From contig NZ_JAKILA010000009.1 in NCBI RefSeq assembly GCF_023283885.1, positions 82,617 to 146,616 on the forward strand: 64,000 nt of DNA. Reading direction: 5' to 3'. Within the stretch, counting starts at the first letter, position 1. Each line of letters opens with the position of its first letter. A program made the position numbers and the translations under genes. A model generated the notes under the pieces. It searched no databases. It was not told the DNA's origin and saw only the letters and a list, made by a program, of their open reading frames with translations. Source of the stretch: Shewanella basaltis (GTDB lineage: Bacteria; Pseudomonadota; Gammaproteobacteria; Enterobacterales; Shewanellaceae). This document shows, piece after piece, positions 60,581-64,000 of the stretch.

Positions 60581-61069
60581 GTGAATTTTAGTCATATTAC
60601 TTGGCTTGACGATCGTGGCCACATTAAACCGCCTTTATTTTTGTATTTAATACTGGTGTTTTTAGCGAGGGGCTGGTGTATTTTTATTGCATCACTGACG
60701 CAGTTTAATGATCGTTCAGGCTTGGTGAGGTTGTTTTACCCAGAAAAGTCCGACTTTATTTTGGCATTAATTGCCGGGGTAGGTGCCGTTTTAATTTATG
60801 GGCTGGTGATTGCTGAACGAAAACGCACCTGGGTAGTGCTAAGGCCTATATTTAATCGAAGTGCTTGGTTTTTATGGGCTTTACTTGTGTTAGATGGGGT
60901 GTTTTTGTTTCAACGGGTCGTACACGACAATTTTGTATTTAACATCGGTTATTCGTTAGATGCACTTTTTTTATTTTGGTCTGTGATTTATGTACTAAAA
61001 TCAAAGCGGTTACATTACTACTTTGCTGATTGGACGTTAGAAGATAATCTACCCGAGGCTGCAAAATAA
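60581..61069 (+). CDS. DUF2919 (YfeZ-like) membrane protein
   Basis: A 162-residue protein with four hydrophobic segments (PPLFLYLILVFLARGWCIFIA, ILALIAGVGAVLIYGLVI, WFLWALLVLDGVFLF and SLDALFLFWSVIYVL regions). The opening HITWLDDRGHIKPPLFLYLI fits the DUF2919 family, which has no known function. Start GTG 60581 with AGAG ahead. It lies between ligA and the HD-GYP gene in the same direction. Confidence 0.78.
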   Translation: MNFSHITWLDDRGHIKPPLFLYLILVFLARGWCIFIASLTQFNDRSGLVRLFYPEKSDFILALIAGVGAVLIYGLVIAERKRTWVVLRPIFNRSAWFLWALLVLDGVFLFQRVVHDNFVFNIGYSLDALFLFWSVIYVLKSKRLHYYFADWTLEDNLPEAAK

Positions 61070-61169
61070 AAGCGTATTTTTATCTATTTTTGATTAAATA
61101 ATGACAATGTTAGCGTAGCAATGACATTATCACTTCAGCCCCATGGGCTTATGTGAAAGGATCACAACT

Positions 61170-62369
61170 TTGGCTAAAACAGAATTAACACAAATACCCG
61201 TTTCTCAAATGGTGATAGGTCTAACCGTTAAGCTGCCATTGTCGTGGACTAGCCATCCTTTTTTCCGCAGTAAAGTTAAATTAGAACAGCAAGTGCAAAT
61301 CGAGATGATTAAAGGGCTTGATGTTGACTTTGTGTACGTTGTCGACGGACATGAATTATTACCAGTAGCTGAAACGCCAGTCGAAATCGAACAACCACAA
61401 GAAGAACATATCCAAGAAGTCGATTACCGACCCTTGGCCAAAAAAAGCATGCGTGTAAGCCAACAACGATTTGTAAAAGCAGTCAATGACAGTCGCACCG
61501 TTTTTGGCAAAGTGGTTAGCGATCCAGAAGGTGCCTACCGTGAAGCGGCAACCTTAGTAGAGAATTTAGTTGAACACTTATATGAGAGCGAAACACCGCA
61601 CTTAACCCTTGTGGGCAGCGGCGAAGCCGACGTGAGTGTGACTCAACATGGTATTTCTGTTGCGGTATTAGCAATGATGATTGCCCATGCATTGTCTTTC
61701 ACAAAAAAAGACGTGCGCGATATTGCTTTAGGCAGTTTATTTCACGATATAGGTAAACTGAAAGTCCCTGAGGAAATCCGCCGCAAACGTACAGAGCTGA
61801 CAGAAGTTGAAAGCAACTTTTTAAAGCAGCACCCCAATTTTGGCCACGATATGTTAAAAAGAAGCGGATTGTTTCCAGAGGCTGTACTGGATATTGTGTT
61901 ACACCACCATGAATACATCGACGGCAGCGGTTATCCTGATGGCCTCAATGAAGTTAAATTACTGAATAATACTCAAGTCGTGTCATTAGCCAATGATTAT
62001 GAAACCTTACTGGCCAAATACCATACCCCGCAAATCGCTTTGGGTATTTTGTTTAAAAACCACAGCAGTAAACACAGTGATAAACTCATATCTGTGTTAG
62101 TTAAAATTTTAGGTATTTACCCGCCTGGCACCATAGTACGTTTAACCGATGACACAATTGCAAAAGTGATGATGACTACCGCCGATGTAAAACAGCCTCA
62201 TGTGTGGGCATGTGACAGCAGTGGTGGTGAACCCAGTTTTCGGTTTTTAATTAACGAAGATGTTCATGTGCAAGAAGTGATCAAGATAAATGAGCTAACA
62301 GATGGTGCTGTAAAAACCTTGCAAGCTAATAATCCAATTAGCTTTTATTTTAATCATTTTAATCATTAA
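61170..62369 (+). CDS. HD-GYP domain phosphodiesterase with DUF3391 N-terminus
   Basis: A 399-residue candidate c-di-GMP phosphodiesterase. The N-terminal 130 residues resemble DUF3391 (IPVSQMVIGLTVKLPLSWTSHPFF). The catalytic part has LFHDIGKLKVPEEI (His192-Asp193), HPNFGHDML and HHHEYIDGSGYPDGL, the GYP signature. In the following motif, usually DxYDAL, the sequence reads ANDYETL, with Asn275 where a metal-binding Asp is expected. Start TTG 61170 with AAAGGA seven bases ahead, rather than ATG 61143, which has no ribosome binding site. Confidence 0.85.
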   Translation: MAKTELTQIPVSQMVIGLTVKLPLSWTSHPFFRSKVKLEQQVQIEMIKGLDVDFVYVVDGHELLPVAETPVEIEQPQEEHIQEVDYRPLAKKSMRVSQQRFVKAVNDSRTVFGKVVSDPEGAYREAATLVENLVEHLYESETPHLTLVGSGEADVSVTQHGISVAVLAMMIAHALSFTKKDVRDIALGSLFHDIGKLKVPEEIRRKRTELTEVESNFLKQHPNFGHDMLKRSGLFPEAVLDIVLHHHEYIDGSGYPDGLNEVKLLNNTQVVSLANDYETLLAKYHTPQIALGILFKNHSSKHSDKLISVLVKILGIYPPGTIVRLTDDTIAKVMMTTADVKQPHVWACDSSGGEPSFRFLINEDVHVQEVIKINELTDGAVKTLQANNPISFYFNHFNH

Positions 62370-62385
62370 CCCATCAAGAGTCTCA

Positions 62386-63192
62386 ATGAACATTATTAGT
62401 ATTATTGGCTGTGGTTGGTTTGGCTTTCCATTGGCCAGCCATTTAGTCCGTCAGGGATTTCACGTTAAAGCGTCTAAACGTAAAGTAGAAGATTTAATAC
62501 CTTTACAGCAACAAGGCATTGAAGCCATTCAGTTAGACTTAGCCAATGTCAGTGCTCAGGTGAGTCGCACAGGGTTATTTGATAGTGATGCCATAGTGAT
62601 TAATATTCCACCTGGGCTTCGCCGTGGCGGATCTGATTACCTCCTTTATTTGACCAGACTGAAACAATTAATTGGCACTCGCCAGTACCAAAAGGTGATT
62701 TTTATCAGTACCACGGGCGTATATCCGTCACTTGATCACACGGTGACCGAAGCAGATGCAACAGCCTTTAATGACGCCAGTGCCACCTTATTAGAAGCGG
62801 AATCCATGTTCGCAACCATGCCAAACAGTTGCATTGTGCGATTTTCAGGTCTGATTGGTCCTAAACGTCATCCAGGGCGATTTTTTGCCGGAAAAGTTGA
62901 TGTAAGTGGTGCTAATGTGGCGGTTAATTTAGTGCATTTAGATGATTGTGTTAATGCTGTTAGTTTGATTTTATCAGGCCGTGACACTCAATCCGTTTAT
63001 AATTTAGCGGCTCCAATCCATCCTACTCGCGGTGAGTTTTACGTTATTGCATCACAACACCTTGGCTTGCCTCCACCGGAATTTAATCAACAGCAGCAAC
63101 CCAGTAAAACCATTGATGGCCAGTTAATTTGTCAAGATTTAGGTTTTGAGTATCGTCATCCTGATCCCATTAAAATGCTTGATGCTTGCTAA
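62386..63192 (+). CDS. YeeZ-like NAD-dependent epimerase/dehydratase family protein
   Basis: A 268-residue Rossmann-fold protein of the extended SDR type, like YeeZ. The dinucleotide-binding loop is IIGCGWFGFPLASHL; then VIFISTTGVYPS, RFSGLIGPKRHPGRFFAG and NLVHLDDCVNAV follow the SDR order. The Tyr-x3-Lys catalytic pair is not evident, so the reaction is unclear. It begins 16 bases after the HD-GYP stop. Confidence 0.78.
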   Translation: MNIISIIGCGWFGFPLASHLVRQGFHVKASKRKVEDLIPLQQQGIEAIQLDLANVSAQVSRTGLFDSDAIVINIPPGLRRGGSDYLLYLTRLKQLIGTRQYQKVIFISTTGVYPSLDHTVTEADATAFNDASATLLEAESMFATMPNSCIVRFSGLIGPKRHPGRFFAGKVDVSGANVAVNLVHLDDCVNAVSLILSGRDTQSVYNLAAPIHPTRGEFYVIASQHLGLPPPEFNQQQQPSKTIDGQLICQDLGFEYRHPDPIKMLDAC

Positions 63193-63242
63193 CCCTGCAT
63201 AGGCTATAATAGCGCCCATATTTTGAATACAAGGCAATTATT

Positions 63243-63476
63243 GTGACGACTCAAACTCAAGCGTTTGCATTACTTCCAGGTGATGAATTCGTAGAACTCT
63301 ATAAAGTATTAAAAGTACAAGGCTTAGTAAATGGTGGTGGCGATGCAAAGCATGTTATTACTGAAGGCCAGGTAACCGTAAACGGTGAAATTGATACTCG
63401 TAAACGTAAAAAGTGTGTTGTTGGCGATATTATTTCGTTTAATGGTGCAAATATTGAAATTGTTGCCGCTCAATAA
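63243..63476 (+). CDS. S4-domain RNA-binding protein, YbcJ-like
   Basis: A 77-residue protein consisting of one S4 domain (ELYKVLKVQGLVNGGGDAKHV, then GQVTVNGEIDTRKRKKCVVGDII), as in E. coli YbcJ. It probably binds structured RNA. Start GTG 63243 with AAGG about nine bases ahead. The RraB-like gene follows after 11 bases. Confidence 0.85.
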   Translation: MTTQTQAFALLPGDEFVELYKVLKVQGLVNGGGDAKHVITEGQVTVNGEIDTRKRKKCVVGDIISFNGANIEIVAAQ

Positions 63477-63487
63477 AGGACAATTAT

Positions 63488-63877
63488 ATGCAATTCCCTG
63501 ATGATGATAATGGCCAAATGCTGGCTGCAATGGCGGATGCTGGTATTGATTTAACGCAATCACTTGAAGTAGATTTTTTCTTGGTGTTTGATGACCAACG
63601 TGATGCCGAGTCGGCTATTGAAGCATTAAGCCAAACTGATATGCAAGGTGAACTCGAGCTTAACTTTGACGAAGAAAGCACTAAATGGGAAGTCATCGTA
63701 TGCCTACAAATGGTGCCTGAGTATGATGCGCTTGTTGCTAAAGAAACCGAATTGAATACTTTCGCGCAAGAATTTGACGGTATATCAGACGGTTGGGGTG
63801 TTATGCAGCATCAGCATGGCGACGATGAGTTTGCTGACGATGATGATCACCAATGTAATGAGCATTGCCACCACTAA
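63488..63877 (+). CDS. RraB-like ribonuclease E inhibitor
   Basis: A 129-residue acidic protein of the RraB (DUF1260) family, whose members bind RNase E and alter its cleavage. Visible are SLEVDFFLVFDDQRDAE, MVPEYDALVAKETELNTFAQEFDGISDGWGVM and an acidic, His-rich tail (DDDDHQCNEHCHH). It shares the family C-terminal layout with E. coli RraB but differs at the N-terminus. It probably shares a transcript with the S4 gene before it. Confidence 0.82.
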   Translation: MQFPDDDNGQMLAAMADAGIDLTQSLEVDFFLVFDDQRDAESAIEALSQTDMQGELELNFDEESTKWEVIVCLQMVPEYDALVAKETELNTFAQEFDGISDGWGVMQHQHGDDEFADDDDHQCNEHCHH

Positions 63878-63891
63878 ACTTTTTAGGTGTC

Positions 63892-64000
63892 TAGGGCCTG
63901 TTGACCTTTCAAGGTTGTTTTTGCAGCGAATTGTTGGCCATTACTCATATACAAGTGCGCGGCAGAGACTTTGAGGTGTAGTTATTCTACATAAAAAGTC
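63892..64000 (+). mobile_element. MITE-like element, family 3, cut by the window edge
   Basis: The 109 visible bases (TAGGGCCTGTTGACCTTTCA onward) are identical to 28869-28977. It begins 14 bases after the rraB stop; the right end is outside the window. Confidence 0.85.

Overview
The window is chromosomal DNA of a marine gammaproteobacterium, almost certainly Shewanella. Evidence is the gene content and order (trpE / RNase AM / yciO / scpAB / rluB; ycbB-like / ycbK-like; tamA-tamB; pta-ackA-yfbV-pflA-pflB; cysK; cysZ / smc / zipA / ligA), many TonB/RND-type envelope genes, an AT-leaning composition and several short inverted-repeat elements. No prophage, CRISPR array, rRNA operon, transposase or integrase was seen, so this is mostly core genome sprinkled with small non-autonomous repeats. 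The species cannot be fixed from the sequence alone.

Layout. 1-1.3 kb: 5' two thirds of trpE on the minus strand behind a classic attenuator (18-codon leader peptide with three tandem Trp codons, then a terminator). 1.5-4.5 kb: rnm (PHP exoribonuclease), yciO, scpA, scpB in one plus-strand run. 4.5-9.8 kb: a LysR regulator divergent from an RND efflux pair. 10-12.1 kb: rluB, a small lipoprotein built of 13-residue Trp repeats, tRNA-Leu(UAA), a MITE-like repeat and a decayed copy of the tRNA 3' half. 12.2-17.3 kb: a DUF4397 lipoprotein, an HU-like protein, an L,D-transpeptidase, a Tat-exported DUF882 (YcbK-like) protein, rplY. 17.4-23.1 kb: tamB and tamA (minus). 23.2-28.8 kb: isoaspartyl peptidase, a CBS-pair protein, hrpA. 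28.8-31.1 kb: repeat-rich intergenic DNA with a possible 26-aa gene and a lipoprotein.

31.1-40.3 kb is an anaerobic overflow block: pta, ackA (minus), yfbV (plus), pflA, pflB and a DUF3360-type membrane transporter (minus). PflB/PflA cleave pyruvate to acetyl-CoA and formate; Pta/AckA turn acetyl-CoA into acetate and ATP. pflB and the transporter each carry a PdhR-type palindrome at a similar distance upstream, which suggests pyruvate-responsive co-control and makes the transporter a candidate carrier for a pyruvate-linked organic anion.

41-50 kb: a second LysR regulator with a repeat element in front of it, a large TonB-dependent receptor, cysK, then a FabH-like ketosynthase closely followed by a dual-receiver diguanylate cyclase. 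50-64 kb: a DUF5916 outer-membrane protein, cysZ, smc (partner of scpAB at 3-4.5 kb), zipA, ligA, yfeZ-like, an HD-GYP protein with a changed metal-site residue, a YeeZ-like protein, an S4-domain protein and an RraB-like protein.

Four families of short inverted-repeat elements were recognised by eye. Family 1 (ends TACCATT...AATGGTA) has five copies, all in the same orientation. Family 2 (ends TAACCTCA...TGAGGTTA) has three copies; two appear identical and lie in opposite orientation 15 kb apart. Family 3 (ends TAGGGCCTGTTGA...TCAACAGGCCTTA) has three copies, one cut by the window edge. Family 4 (ends TACCAATC...GATTGGTGT) has one. None encodes a transposase.
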